From contig JAYKKI010000052.1 of the NCBI GenBank assembly GCA_039881145.1, positions 10,331,501 to 10,395,500 of the forward strand: a stretch of 64,000 nt of DNA, written 5' to 3'. Made by a program: the position numbers and the translations under genes. The notes under the pieces are model-generated. The model ran no database searches, had not been told where the DNA came from, and was given only the letters and a program-made list of their open reading frames with translations. Numbering within the stretch: the stretch's first letter is position 1; each line of letters begins with the position of its first letter. This document shows positions 1 to 11,598 of this stretch, one piece after another. This stretch comes from Druceiella hillmani. Lineage: Eukaryota; Arthropoda; Insecta; Lepidoptera; Hepialidae.

Positions 1-836
1 TGCTTGTAAAATTATATGGTGATATTTTTTCTCTCAAGCCACCGAACTTTAATTAAATATAATGGCAATGCCAACGTCACTGCGATGCAACATACCGATT
101 TTTATTGCAAAATTTAAGTGTACGTTGAGTAAAGTAAATGACACACAGGGTTAAATATATATTTTGTGGGTATTTTCAAAAATATCTCTAGAACTAATGA
201 AATCCTGAAAAAATCATTGTAACTTACTTTTTCACTTATCGTTATAAAGATTACCTTCCCCCCACGAGTTTGATGACTGCGCGCATTTAATATTATTATT
301 ATTGGGTGTAACTGATATATATATGTGATTTATTATGCCTTAAACTATGCAAATTTCAAATATCTACGTCACACTGTTTCTTAAAAAAAATACAGCCGAG
401 ACGGACAGACAGACGGATGGACATGTGTCTTATCTTATTCCGTTTAAATTTTCTTTTTTTTTTAAATTATAAAATATGGAACCTTAAAAATGTTTTGTAA
501 ATCAAATGGATATACTTACTCAGATTAATTGGTTTAGTCAATTGTTACTGACAATAACATATGTAGCTACTCGTCAGTACCCTAATTTCTTAATTTTCTG
601 ATAATCGTGTCAAAAGGAAACAAACACCGACTTAATTTTGTTTTAATAATATTCCACTGAAAATTCCACCTAAAACTGCTCAGTAGAGGAAAATAATCGG
701 CTAATTGCGAGCCTAGCTAGCGCATTCCATGCCTCGTTTAATGGGGAATTGCTTTATTTGGCATAAGTCTTCACTAATATGGATTTCCTAGAGCAATAAA
801 TATTGCATAATTTACAATGTAATTAAGTAGGGTACA

Positions 837-839
<3 letters not shown>
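1..839. other. AT-rich intergenic sequence, no gene seen
   Basis: No coding frame of credible length or composition is visible. The only recognisable content is a short interspersed-repeat relic near 380-480, listed separately. The rest is unassigned AT-rich sequence. Confidence 0.6.
380..485 (+). repeat. Decayed interspersed repeat, 'cagacagacgg' type
   Basis: The block reads 'ctta(a)n tacagccgagacgg acagacagacgg', then a 'cttatcttattccgttt' segment, then 'aaaatatggaacc'. The same order (cagacagac, then a t-rich 'ttccgttttt' stretch, then 'gaggtatgaaacc') recurs near 1262, 36180 and 60490. I know this arrangement as very common in lepidopteran noncoding DNA, though I cannot assign the parent transposon. 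No coding capacity. Confidence 0.5.
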
Positions 840-900
<61 letters not shown>

Positions 901-902
901 TA
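840..902. repeat. (TA)n microsatellite
   Basis: An uninterrupted TA run covers 840-894, followed by a single C and a further short TA stretch. It is one of five long TA runs in the window (also at 7344, 15321, 28949, 57103). Confidence 0.97.
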
Positions 903-1254
903 ATCTAGAATCATCGTTATATTGTTTCTACAACCTTTGCCTACTTCTTCTTAACCCTGGTTTATCATCATTTTTGGCTCAGTAGTTTGAAAAATAAGGA
1001 GGGAACATATATTTGAATATTTCTCAGAATATCTCTGAAGACTACCTTAAGTTATTAATAAAAATAATTAAGAAACCCTTTATCCCTGAAACTAGTCCTT
1101 TAGAAAGGTAAAAGATATGTAATTTTAAATATTTTTTCCGAGTACTAGATTTGAAAATGTAATTTCCATCTAAGTATTTTTCAGTGTTAGAGTTTAGTGT
1201 TAGCTGATATACGTGTTATTCTAAGCTTTGCTACTATGCCAAATCTTAATTTCA

Positions 1255-1350
1255 AAAATAAAGCCGTTTCTGAGAAAAACAGCTACGACAAATGGAAAAA
1301 CGGACACGTGAAGTATCTTATAAGGATCCCGTTTTTCTTTTTGATGTATT
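1255..1350 (+). repeat. Decayed interspersed repeat, 'cagacagacgg' type
   Basis: The sequence shows 'tttctgagaaaaacagctacgac', a 'cggacacgtga' segment and 'ttataaggatcccgttttt'. It matches the order in the copy near 60490 ('tttctgagaaaaagggctgcgac ... attccgttttt'). A frame at 1292-1510 starts inside it and is a by-product, not a gene. Confidence 0.5.
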
Positions 1351-2703
1351 TCCGCTTATAGCTAATATACTTGTGTTTTTAACAATATCTTCAAAATACA
1401 AACTTTTTTACTTTTACCATTTAATTATATCTGCACAGGTAGTCAAGTTATATTATTACAGAATTCTTTACATACAAACTATATTTAACGTTTTTTTATG
1501 CGAACAGTAAATAAATAGCTGCGCTGTAAAATGTCTTTATTAAGTTGAATGTCACGTGCCCTTTAGGCACTTAAACACTGCATTAAGTCATTATTAAAGT
1601 CACAGACACAACGACATATAAAATTGGCGTGTTAATTATGATTTTTAACTTTGGTCATTTTATTATTGTTAACATGCCGTTTATAATACAATATTTACAC
1701 AAATTTACTTTCAGTATTAATATGAAATAACTCACTTTAAAACACATTACTTTTCATAGTGCGATAATATCTAGTTAATATCTATTTAATATAAGTTAAA
1801 TTCGAATACAGAGTTAATTCTTTAAAGAACTATAAGAACAACTCACGGTCATCCTAAGCCATAAAGTTGAACAAATACTGACTAAGTACTGATAGGTTAC
1901 CGGTCAATGGTTTAACTTTTATTACTCGAAAATTATTTTGCGATTTCTAATCTTTGTCTATATCGTTGAATAAATATCGAAATGGTTTTATATTATCTTC
2001 AATATTCCTATTTTGATATGGAATACTGAAGATAATCAATACTTTTAATTAAAAAAGAAATCAATAGAAATGTAAAATGTCTTAAGACAGTACTGCGTAT
2101 ACGCATATTGGAAGTGTGACCTTTTTAGGATTTGCGCTTTCAATTTCTACAATGCGCGCGAGTTGTATGTATATAATTTGATTTTTACTTTTAATCCCCA
2201 TCAGTAGAATAATTTGAAATGTTAAATATTAAACATTATATTTTTTTTTCAATGAGTATGTTCGACAGCAAACTTAACGCAAACGCTATTAGTGAAGGGG
2301 ATACCTGTTAACAGTTAACGCGTGTCCACCTTAGTTAAATGTCATTAAAAGTCATTCAAATCATGTAAATTTAGAGTATAATATAGAAATTAAGTATAGC
2401 ATCTAACATTATTATCACAGATGATTTAAACGCTATATTAACGTTACCTAACGTTCTTCTCTGTTGAGTGCACGAAGAAATATAATCATAAATATAAAAA
2501 AATCACACCTTCACATTGATGGCACGTAACTGTATTTAATTAAGTTATATTATTCTAAACAAAAGGAATAGAAAGACATCCATGTAGACATATAGGTTAT
2601 AAGTGCGTGTCGACGTGGTATGAAGGTGCTCCAACGTAGCGCCCAGTTTTTCTTTTGATTTGTCAGTAATGCCAACAGATGGCGCTAGGTTCGTTTTAGT
2701 AGA
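1351..2703. other. AT-rich intergenic sequence, no gene seen
   Basis: I see no supported gene, RNA or array. A short imperfect inverted repeat ('atcttcaatattcc' / 'ggaatactgaagat') lies near 1995-2031. The motif 'ccaacagatggcgct' near 2670 is of a type common in insect repeats. Confidence 0.5.
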
Positions 2704-3125
2704 GAAATAATATTAGCCGTAACACGGCTGTTTTATTCATAGCGTGACGACAATCTAATACTGTTAACAATTTGTAGTAGGTTTGTAATTAATTCCACAA
2801 AAAAGTTTTCGCTGATATTTTACTTTATGTTATATGAATGAATGCACCGTTTCAAAAACCATGTATGGATTGTATATTATAATTATGAACATCTTGTAGA
2901 AGGCATAGAGAATGGAAATAATATTAGGCGTAACACGATTGTTTTATTCATAACGTGACGACAATCTAATACTGTTAACAATTTGTAGTAGACTTAAAAT
3001 TAAATCCACAATTAAATGTTCACTGTTACTTTACTTTGTGTTATATGAATTAACGCACCATTTCAAAAACTACTTTATTGTGACTGTATATTATAATTAT
3101 GTTGAACATCTTGTGGAAGGTATAC
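2704..3125 (+). repeat. Two-copy tandem duplication, 211-bp unit
   Basis: Copy 1 starts at 2704 and copy 2 at 2915, both with 'gaaataatattag' then 'cgtaacac'. The copies stay alignable ('cgtgacgacaatctaatact', 'ttgtagtag', 'catcttgt') to about 3125. They differ by scattered substitutions and small indels, so the duplication is not recent. No coding frame runs through. Confidence 0.85.
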
Positions 3126-5087
3126 TAATTCATTACCCCATATAAATAAAATAGGTGTAAAAAGTATTCATTGAATTATATATAATTAGACTATTTTATG
3201 GCGATGAACGTAAACAAATTCTAAAAGAAAACAGTCCAATTTAAGTTGACTTCGTACTATAAATATTCTATAACTTAAATAAGTTGATTATACACTGAGT
3301 TTAATCAACTCATTAAAATTATGAAATACAACATTTAATGAGTTGATTAAAAACAAACTTTAAATGAGTTGACTATTAGGATTCTGAATGTATATAATCG
3401 ATAGGGATTTAGTGGGAACAACTAACTTACTCTCTACAAAATAATTCTTTAGTATATGTCTCACTAAATCGATCTTAATAAAACAAAGGCCAATTTACAG
3501 CAGAATAATTATTATTTTGCTTGAAATAATGACTAAATAAGTTAATTTTAAAATTCTTTTACAAAATTATGCTTCATCTTTGAATTTACGGAATCGTCTC
3601 CTTATATAATAAATTTTTATTTATCTTCTTTTTAAAAATTACCATAAATTTTACCTTGGTCCATATATAGAAATGCTGCATGGGCTTTATAAATATGTGC
3701 TGCTATATTAAATGGGACTTTTGGAGCAAATATAGATATACTGTTTATAATTTTCGTCTATGTTTATACTCAACTATATATTTTTGAAAACATTTTTGAA
3801 GTGAAAACGTCTTTATCGATGCGGAGTCTAGAGAGGCAATCGTGTTAAAATGAGCGACAGTTTCTGTCAAAGCAATTTCAAACTTTAATAACTTGACTAA
3901 AAATAAATATAGACCACCACTCTGTATTCAATAAATATAAGTTGCAAGTGAATTAAACGATTCAAAGTAAAAAAAATTATTTAACTTCAATATACTTTAC
4001 GCGATTGAAGTTTTCATGAAAATAACTGGAGTAATTTCCGATACCCCAATTCCTGTTATTTATTATTATTTTAGAGAGTGGTGCTATTACTTTCAAAGGC
4101 AAAGGGGATTTAGAGGGGACACATGAGGCTTTGAAAAATAAAAAATTGTGTCACTTTCAACAGCCAAAATTACTCATAAAATAATGAGTAAACATTTTTG
4201 TTGACGACGTGATATTCCGTTTTCAAGTTTTTGGTAAGAAATACTCTGAAGAGAAACTACTACTAGTATTTCCTACTAATTATATAATCAGGACTACTTC
4301 TGTACTATTTTTTCTGACTTCAACTTCCACCTACTCCATCCGTTTCCTAGTTTCTGTTAAAATTTTTAAGCTCTACTTTTTAGTTACCATTAAAATGTAT
4401 GCTTATTTGAATGCTGTTAACGAAATAAACAATTGGTTATTAACGAAATAAAGCAGCACAAATCCTGAAATTTCGATAACTTAAAATATGGGTAGAATAA
4501 TTTGATATATAAGTAAACTTATTATCCTCAATTGATTTTAGAATTTAAATTTTCTTGTGCGACGTGAAAACGAAAATCGGCAAAAATCCAGCCCGTACAA
4601 ACTGTGTTTTAAATACCAATCTGCTATATATTAGTTTAAAAGAAATCATTTTTTTTAATTTATAGCACCATCTGAGATATATGCTATTGCTTTTTAAAGT
4701 AAACTTCCAAATACACAGATGTCCCCATTAATGAAGTTAAGTTTAAATTTGGACAGTAAACTATCCTAAACCAAGGTAGTGGATTTCAAAACTACGAAAT
4801 AACTTTAAGGAAATACAATTTAGCCGTATCGGGCAAGTCCTTTGAGATTTCTGTCACCGAAAGTAAAGATTGAGTGCCCACCTCTCTAGAGATTACACTT
4901 CAAAGAACACTGTTTACTTACCTATTTTGTTTTATATACGATATATTAAATTAAATTAGGCACTTATTAAGGAAACCTGCAAAAGTCCTTACGATTTTGA
5001 GCAAAAGTGATGCAGGATAAAAAATTAGACTTTTTAATAAAGTATGCGAAAAAAATAAGCTCCTAGAAAATGTTATATAAATTTTGA
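3126..5087. other. AT-rich intergenic sequence, no gene seen
   Basis: Only weak structure is seen: around 3240-3375 'aagttgatta' and 'aatcaactcatt' motifs recur in both orientations, forming short imperfect inverted repeats. The open frame at 4209-4451 has no recognisable domain and the base composition of its surroundings, so it is not called as a gene. Confidence 0.5.
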
Positions 5088-5119
5088 AAGAAATCATGTA
5101 GTATACTACATGATTTCTT
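5088..5119. repeat. Perfect 32-bp palindrome
   Basis: The two 16-base arms, 'aagaaatcatgtagta' and its exact reverse complement, meet without a spacer. It could extrude as a cruciform. No flanking gene suggests a regulatory role. Confidence 0.9.
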
Positions 5120-6164
5120 GCATCTATGAAAATTTTACTGTTCATTATTAAGTTTAAGTCATTTAATCAAAATCGTTTTTGGTTGCGATTATTTTTTTTG
5201 CGTTTTTTTCAAAGAATTGTTTGTTATGGTTCTTCCAGCTTAATTGCCATTCTTAGTAACACTAAATCTTAAAAAAACTCAAAAATTCTAAAATGTAATA
5301 AGTAAAAAGTATTGCATAACGAGAGGTTGTAAATTTTATGTCTAAAGAAAAATCTCTCACATTCGAAATCTCGGTACTGGATCGCACAGAGGTTATGAAT
5401 TTTATGTCTAAAGAGCATTTTTCAAAACGATTTGTTTTTTTTATATACCTAAACGTAATCGGAAATTGTTTTTATTAAATAATATTATCTATATTTTTTG
5501 TATATTCTTTCGTTTAAATAAAGAAAAAAAGTGTAATTATCACGGTACTAAAATACCGTTGTGTCATCGTCAAACAGAAAAAAACCTATATTTTGTGTAT
5601 GAAGTCTGTTTATTTCTTGTAATAGTTTATAAATGCTACTTCCGCTGGACTCTGAGACAGCAAGATAAAACTAAGTTCAGATTATGTTTCGTTGTTTCCT
5701 CCATACCCAGATGTAACAATCATACGTGAAATAAATAAAATTTCATCCATACTTGTTTAAGAATTGTTCAATTATATATCGAGCACTTAGATCTCATAAA
5801 TTGGTTTAACAAATCACAAAGTCTATTGCGTGTTGAGTTAGTGTTTACGAATGAATGGATCTGAATTTTGGATTTACTGAGATTTATTTTAGAATTAAAC
5901 TAATTTCACCACAAAAGATAGATTTAAGTTTTAAACGCTGATTCAGTTACTTTGAACGCTGATGCATCTATTTAACTCGGTAATATTATTTTAGCTTTTC
6001 TAATACTTTTCCAGTTTTTTCTAGAAGTCATGTATACACTTTTCGGAACACGCAGAATCTAATGAGAAGTCCGGTACTGGAACGAAACGATGGCTTATTC
6101 TACACCAAAAAGAAAAATTGCGGCGTTAGTAACTAATCGATATTAAGTAATTCTCCATTACCGA
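5120..6164. other. AT-rich intergenic sequence, no gene seen
   Basis: A small duplicated motif ('aattttatgtctaaag') occurs near 5333 and 5398. The frame at 5466-5729 has no recognisable domain and is regarded as chance. Confidence 0.5.
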
Positions 6165-6429
6165 TAAGACTTATAAGACCTAATATTAGACTTACGAGGG
6201 ACAACATTAGACTTATAAGACCTAATATTAGACTTACGAGAGACAACATTAGACTTATAAGACCTAATATTAGACTGACGAGAGACAACATTAGACTTAT
6301 AAAACCTAATATTAGACTTACGAGAGACACCATTAGGGTTATAAGACCTAATATTAGACTTACGAGAGACAACATTAGACTTATAAGACCTAATATTAGA
6401 CTTACGAGAGACAACATTAGACTTATAAG
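6165..6429. repeat. Minisatellite, 42-bp unit, about six copies
   Basis: The 42-bp unit is two related halves, 'attagacttataagaccta' followed by 'atattagacttacgagagac' and 'aac', repeated about six times with few changes. Its length is a multiple of three, so it gives open frames in two registers on the minus strand (14-residue repeats rich in K, S, N, R or in L, S, V, I). Two registers being open at once argues for a tandem-repeat artefact rather than a protein. It directly abuts the GC-rich segment at 6436. Confidence 0.93.
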
Positions 6430-6435
6430 GCACTA

Positions 6436-6571
6436 TGTCCACAGGGAGCATGCGGCGGCGCCGAGAGGAAGTGCAGTCGGCGGGGCGCCGCTAAGCGAGC
6501 GCGACGGAGCGCCGCCGCCGGGCGCGACCCGCGCCCGCGTCCGCGCCCCGCACCGCCGACATGATACCGGT
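6436..6571 (+). other. CpG-rich segment, candidate exon or promoter
   Basis: This segment is dominated by CG dinucleotides inside an AT-rich neighbourhood. It begins after 'tatgtccacag', an acceptor-like border with the exon starting at 6445, and ends at CCG|GTAAAA, a donor-like border with GT at 6570-6571. Nine bases before the donor lies ATG 6561-6563 in the good context 'ccgccgacATG'. An upstream ATG at 6450 in the same frame stops at TAA 6492 after 14 codons. The frame beginning at 6446 stays open across the whole segment, so an internal coding exon is also possible. Known pattern: insect first exons are often GC-rich with a start codon close to the first donor. Inference: this is a 5' UTR/first coding exon or a promoter island of a plus-strand gene whose other exons I cannot identify here. 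It could also be a GC-rich repeat fragment. Confidence 0.35.
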
Positions 6572-7332
6572 AAAACAAACATTCACTAATCATTTTCTGA
6601 CTAATAATTTTTATACCATCATTAAATTAATAAGCGGTCAAAAAGGTAACAACTAATACTGCATGTGCAACCTATTTTATTACATTTAATACTTTTTAAC
6701 TAGCTTTGATAAAGCAAAATGAAATAATTGTTAATGGGTAATCCATTGCACTGCAATTACAGCACACACACCATTTCTTGGTGTGAAAAGCATTGGGAGG
6801 GAAGTTAAAATGTTCTGATGGCACGTTGCAACGTGCAACCTTCGCGCGTCTGTCGTTTCTGTCGGCTCTCTCCGACTTAATTCGGCTAGCTTCGCGTCAT
6901 CTCGGCTAACAGTATTATAAGATTAAAAATACGTTTTCAATAGATTGTTATGAAATATTTTTGTGATAAATTATTTCATAAAAATAAAATTATAAAATAA
7001 AATTAATATTTTGTTTATAACAACTATCTGAATACTTGTTTTTTTTGTTTAGTTCGTTGACATAAAAATATTTCAATACAAACATTTAAAAAAAATCAGA
7101 AGTTTCACATCTTCTAGGTGTCCTACCACAGCTAACAATTTTTTTCCATTGTTACATATATGTGTTTGTGTGCGTATCCTATTTATGTGCGTATCCTATT
7201 AATATAATAAAGAGAAAATTTTGGTATGTTTGTTTCTTTTAAAAATTCATGCAAAAACTATTAATCCTACTGACACACAACTTCTGCAGTATGATAGTTT
7301 AACATTTCCAGGTTACCATAGACTAAATAGTA

Positions 7333-7391
<59 letters not shown>

Positions 7392-8425
7392 TAAGATATA
7401 TATAATAATATCAACGTACCAGTTGAAAAGTCATTATTCTGATCATTATCGGGATGAACGCTGGCAACACTTTATAGATATCTTAATAATATATATGGGG
7501 TAATCGTAGGTCTTATAAAGGTTGAAGAAAAGTCCCGAGCCGAATTTGTCTATATTTTATAGATAAGGTACGGTAACTGTTTTAAATTAAGAAAATGCGA
7601 GGGGCAAATTTGGCGATATTTACACTGTAATTCAAAAGTTATAAGGCCTCAATAAATTTTATAGTGATTTGAGGTCGGGTTTGAATTCTGGCAAACTGAG
7701 AACTCACAACGAAGTCGGTTTTATTCAATAAACCATCAACAAATTATTAATTTTAAAGTGATAAATTCAAAATTATTTTACGCAATGCTTATTAATTTTG
7801 TTTTGCGTGATTTACGGCGTATCAAAACTGTCTTCTCCATCACAACCTAAGTACCTTCTCTACCACAATCTAATTAGAGCATTTTATGGGACCGAATTTT
7901 ATTTTATCGATCCTAAATTAATACTGGACTGAAATCTAGATCTATATTACCGATAATCTCTGACCTAAAATTGCAATATACCAATTAATGCCTGAATAGT
8001 TTTTGAACGAGTTTTTCTGTTCAAATTTTGACCTATCGACAAGATTTTTTGGTGAGCCGTAATTACCTAAGAAATGTTATACGAAATATCTATACGATCA
8101 TTATTTAACATATGGTTATGATATGGTCATCATCGTAATATATATTTCAAAATCCATTTTTTTCACTTAATACTTTCCTTGAGAGTTTTGTAAAGCCTTA
8201 TATATATTCACCGTTGATTTGTTCAAACCTCTAAGTGCAACTAAAAATCAATTCGCGCTGGTTTGTATATTAATGATATAAATACAGCCTTTTAGATGTT
8301 TGTATTGGTTTTTGTGTTGTTCAAGTTTACAAAACCTATTTTAATAATAACATTTTTTTACTAAAATTGTTAAAAATAAGTGAATAAATAATTCTTTAGG
8401 GTTAACCCAACAACCAATTATTCAC
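6572..8425. other. AT-rich intergenic sequence, possibly intronic
   Basis: If the segment before it is an exon, this would be intron. Apart from a TA microsatellite at 7344 and a short C/G-richer patch near 6835-6900 ('gtctgtcgtttctgtcggct', 'ttcggctagcttcgcg'), nothing is recognised. Confidence 0.4.
7344..7387. repeat. (TA)n microsatellite
   Basis: Uninterrupted TA/AT run, with more TA-like sequence on both sides. Confidence 0.96.
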
Positions 8426-8479
8426 AATTAAATGAAACTACGTGATGTAGTATTATTTCTACTTTATTTAAGTTCTTTA

Positions 8480-8520
8480 CCACGACCTAGGTTTCGTTGT
8501 ATTACAACATCTTCAGGTGG
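8480..8520 (-). ncRNA. Hammerhead-ribozyme-like motif, minus strand
   Basis: Read on the minus strand from 8520 to 8480, the block has the same core as the plus-strand motif at 8549-8589: stem I CCAC, CTGAAGA, stem II GTTGT-AAT-ACAAC, GAAA, a short stem III closed by CTAG, then TC and GTGG. The predicted scissile position lies between 8484 and 8483. It exists because the element is a palindrome. Activity is inferred, not shown. Confidence 0.55.
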
Positions 8521-8548
8521 GCTATTAGCACCGATCTTTGCTTATTGG

Positions 8549-8589
8549 CCACCTGAAGATGTTGTAATACAACGAAACCTAGGTCGTGG
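8549..8589 (+). ncRNA. Hammerhead-ribozyme-like motif, type I, short stem III
   Basis: Visible layout: stem I CCAC 8549-8552 pairs with GTGG 8586-8589. The core CTGAAGA is at 8553-8559. Stem II is GTTGT 8561-8565 with ACAAC 8569-8573 around AAT. GAAA is at 8574-8577. Stem III is A8577-T8584 and C8578-G8583 with loop CTAG. C8585 stands at the cleavage position, so self-cleavage would fall after 8585. Known: the hammerhead core is CUGANGA ... GAAA ... UH, and minimal type I forms with a very short stem III occur in Penelope-like elements and retrozymes. Odd point: T8560 is an extra base between the core and stem II, so the first stem II position is bulged. With stem III this short, a single copy may be weak, and dimeric action is possible. 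Confidence 0.6.
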
Positions 8590-8643
8590 TAAAGAACTTA
8601 AAGAAAGTAGAAATAATACTACATCACGTAGTTTCATTTAATT

Positions 8644-10964
8644 ATTTATACAGAATGGTCACTATGCCTACCAATACATATAAAATAAGTGTTACAATTT
8701 CTAATACAACGATTTGAAAAGCTAACCTTGTCAAAGTAGCTTTTACCTCTCCTTGAACAACTCGCCATATTCGAAGTGCCTTGTCTAATCTTTAATATTG
8801 CCCATAGACATTATATCTTGCTCTCCGTTGCTCATAGATGGCATTATCGAAGAAAAAATAATTTTTTTATTTATAATTTTACTTAATTAAAATTAAAACA
8901 AAAAAAATTCATAGAATATAAGACAACTATTAAAATTACTATAAAATATAAGATTTTAAAACATTTTTTAAAGACAGGTTACCGAAAAGACGCCTCTTTT
9001 CACAATGGAGATAAGTTTTCATTTTTTTCCTTTAGCTCATTCTGTAATTTTGAAACAAAATTATAAATATCTGAAATACTGCTTAAGAGTTTTAAGTATA
9101 CACCTAGTATCTGATAGACCTTTTCCATGATGGCGCATTTTAAGACTGTTGGCTTTCTGATGAGAAAGTATGGCGAATACACTAAATATTCTTGTTACAT
9201 TTGCTTATGGGATAATAGACTCACTATAACATCTACATAACTCATGAGAGAAAAACATAATGTTAAATGGGAACTACGTAGTCTAAACAAATATATGTAA
9301 AACTAGCTGAGCCTACGACTTCATTGGAGTATAAATAGAAAAATTTTTTTTTGTTATTTTTTCAAATCCGCCCAGTAGATTTTGCGCGATACCCATTCAA
9401 ATTAACATACGGACAGACGAAAATTGTAAAAAAAGTTTCTGACTTCTATTATCATTTTCTATGCTAAATCAATCACGTTTTTTAAAATATTTTCAATGTA
9501 CGGAATTCACTCTGTTACAATTTGATTATATGTATAGATAAGGCATGGATTTGTAAAGGATTCTAAAGATTTTTAATATTTAAAGAATTGTTTTCCTAAG
9601 TTATCCGAAACAAAAATTAATGACGATATTTTTTTTGGAAAATAAAGAAAATAATCGCCAATGAGTTTCCATAGCTAATCAACATTCATGAAAGGCAAAC
9701 CTGCGACAGTTTTGAGGTAGTAGTTCAAAGTTTTCTTGGAAAAAAGAGCTGAAAAATACAAAGAGCTTATTTCTTACTCGATAATTTTAAAATATGCTAT
9801 ACTCGATAACTTACACTATACTCGATAATTTTAAACTCATGCCTTACATTGCATATATTACATGGTCACTTGAACCAATTCAAAGATGAAATGGACGCTT
9901 ATTTGGAAAAGCAAATTAACATTTTCATCAAGATGTCATAGACTTTGAAAGTCGTTATAAAGGGCAACATAAGAAGAAAGTAAAAAGTAGTAGTTAATTA
10001 TTTTATTTTATTTTTTTAATAAACGCGATCCAAATTCATAAAAAATATTGCTGTATTTTTATATAACGTGTAAACATTTTCTTAAAATCTGTATTTCATT
10101 CTTATAGCTACAACAAAAAACTTTTCCTGGTAAAAGAACTTTTTCTTTAATTAGCACTTTGGATGAATAAAAATAACTTAAGCAGAGCCTAGACTCAACA
10201 TTCATGTTGATCGGTGTAATGGATATGAAAAAAAGAAAGTATTTAAAGGTTGTATTTCCTAGTTAACAGTGCACAAAGTAAAAGCTTTTAGTATTTACTT
10301 AACTGTGACTAAACACATGTATCAGGGCTCTACGTTTGTTCGGCGTTATACGTAGCTATCGCCAGAGGTCACTGTACGTATTTATATCTATTACCATCTC
10401 GAAGATTAAATCTTATCATCAATCTAAGAACCAGTCTGACTAACACCTGACACTTTCCATTTTGAAACCGTTTATTAAACTGTACTGAATAGTTACAAAG
10501 CTTGAGTTACTCAAAATTGAAATTATATGACAGTCAATTTAAGTGAACAAAAAATATATTCATTTTATACTGAATAAAAATTCTACTTGAGTGAAACCTA
10601 AACTTTGAATAGAAATACGCCATTGTATAAACATTCTTTACTGAATAGAAAAATGTCTCAATATTAAGGCAACATTATAACATATTGTTAAGATAGAAAC
10701 CTCAAGTTATCAATTAAAGATTATTATTTTACTTTGCTTTAGAATTTATTTCTATAATTATAGTAAATACAAAATTATAATTTCATATACAAACTCTTAG
10801 ATTCTGAAGTGAAGAGAAGACTCACTTTGAATTTGGAACTGAATATGATCCTCACGAAGTTATAAAACAACCTCCAAACTAAGAATTTTGCATCTATATA
10901 TGAAATAGTATACACGAAAACTGTTCTAAAGCAAGTAAAATTAAGCTTAACTTACATTGACAAC
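8644..10964. other. AT-rich intergenic sequence, no gene seen
   Basis: No supported gene. Near 9365-9415 'ccgcccagtagattttgcgc ... catacggacagacg' looks like a decayed piece of a common lepidopteran interspersed repeat. The motif 'atactcgataa' recurs three times at 9775-9835. Confidence 0.5.
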
Positions 10965-11190
10965 AATAAACTTAATTAGATACGCGCAAACATATTGAGT
11001 TCTATAAGAAATAAACTTAATTAGATACGCGCAAACTTACTTATATTGATTTCTATAAGAAATAATCTTAATTAGATACATGTAAACTAACTTATATCGA
11101 GTTTTATAAGAAATAAACTTAATTAGATACGCGCAAACTAACTTATATTGAGTTCTATAAGAAATAAACTTAATTAGACACGCGTGAACA
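10965..11190. repeat. Short tandem array, about 51-bp unit, five copies
   Basis: Units begin at about 10965, 11010, 11061, 11112 and 11162, each with 'aataaacttaattagata' then 'cgcgcaaac' and ending '...tctataag'. The first unit is shorter (45 bp). Copies diverge modestly. Confidence 0.88.
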
Positions 11191-11311
11191 AACCTGGCCA
11201 CAAAAAGTAATGATATAAAAACAATACATTGTATTCTATTACAGCAATGTGTTTTTATAGAAAAGACTATTACATTGCCGGCTTGTATTATTCTATAAAT
11301 TTAAAGAACGA

Positions 11312-11350
11312 ATCATGTTAGAATTTGTTGAATACACATTCTAACATGAT
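11312..11350. repeat. 13-bp perfect inverted repeat
   Basis: Arms 'atcatgttagaat' (11312-11324) and 'attctaacatgat' (11338-11350) flank a 13-base spacer. No target duplication or gene is evident. It may be a remnant of a small foldback element. Confidence 0.85.
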
Positions 11351-11598
11351 CTGTGTCTTGATTTTCTCGTCATATACTGTCTTTATACAATAGTTACTAT
11401 TTGAATTAATTAAAATTAATTAACAAATAACTAATTCGAAAGCTACAATTAAAATAAGAGGACAATGTAACACAACTAAAATTACATGGGAATCTAAACT
11501 TGGACCATTAGAAAAAAACAACGATACTGAGAACAACGACGATGTATCTACTGTGCGCGCACTATTCATAAAGCCTTATTTATTGTGTATTTGTTGTG

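Larger units (their letters stand above)
8426..8643. mobile_element. Palindromic hammerhead-bearing element, copy 1
   Basis: The two arms, 8426-8520 and 8549-8643, are 95 bases each and almost perfectly reverse-complementary around a 28-base loop. The arm runs from 'aattaaatgaaactacgtga' at the outside to 'cttcaggtgg' at the loop. This is the best-preserved copy of a family also found near 16221, 16711, 17080, 35127, 38383 and 52368. Both arms contain an intact hammerhead-like block, listed separately. No protein is encoded: the frame over 8432-8641 is a shadow of the palindrome. The left flank 'attattcaca' matches the start of the tail that borders the copies at 38383 and 52368. Inference: a non-autonomous retroelement or retrozyme related to Penelope-like elements. 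A foldback DNA transposon is the alternative. Confidence 0.8.

Noticed and set aside
6133..6451. Two overlapping minus-strand frames with 14-residue repeats
   Set aside because: The 42-bp minisatellite period is a multiple of three, so open repeats appear in more than one register. No start, domain or context supports a protein.
8432..8641. 69-codon frame over the palindrome and similar frames at 16698-16916 and 17086-17271
   Set aside because: They share residues only because they are the same hairpin arm read through. The right half is the antisense of the left.
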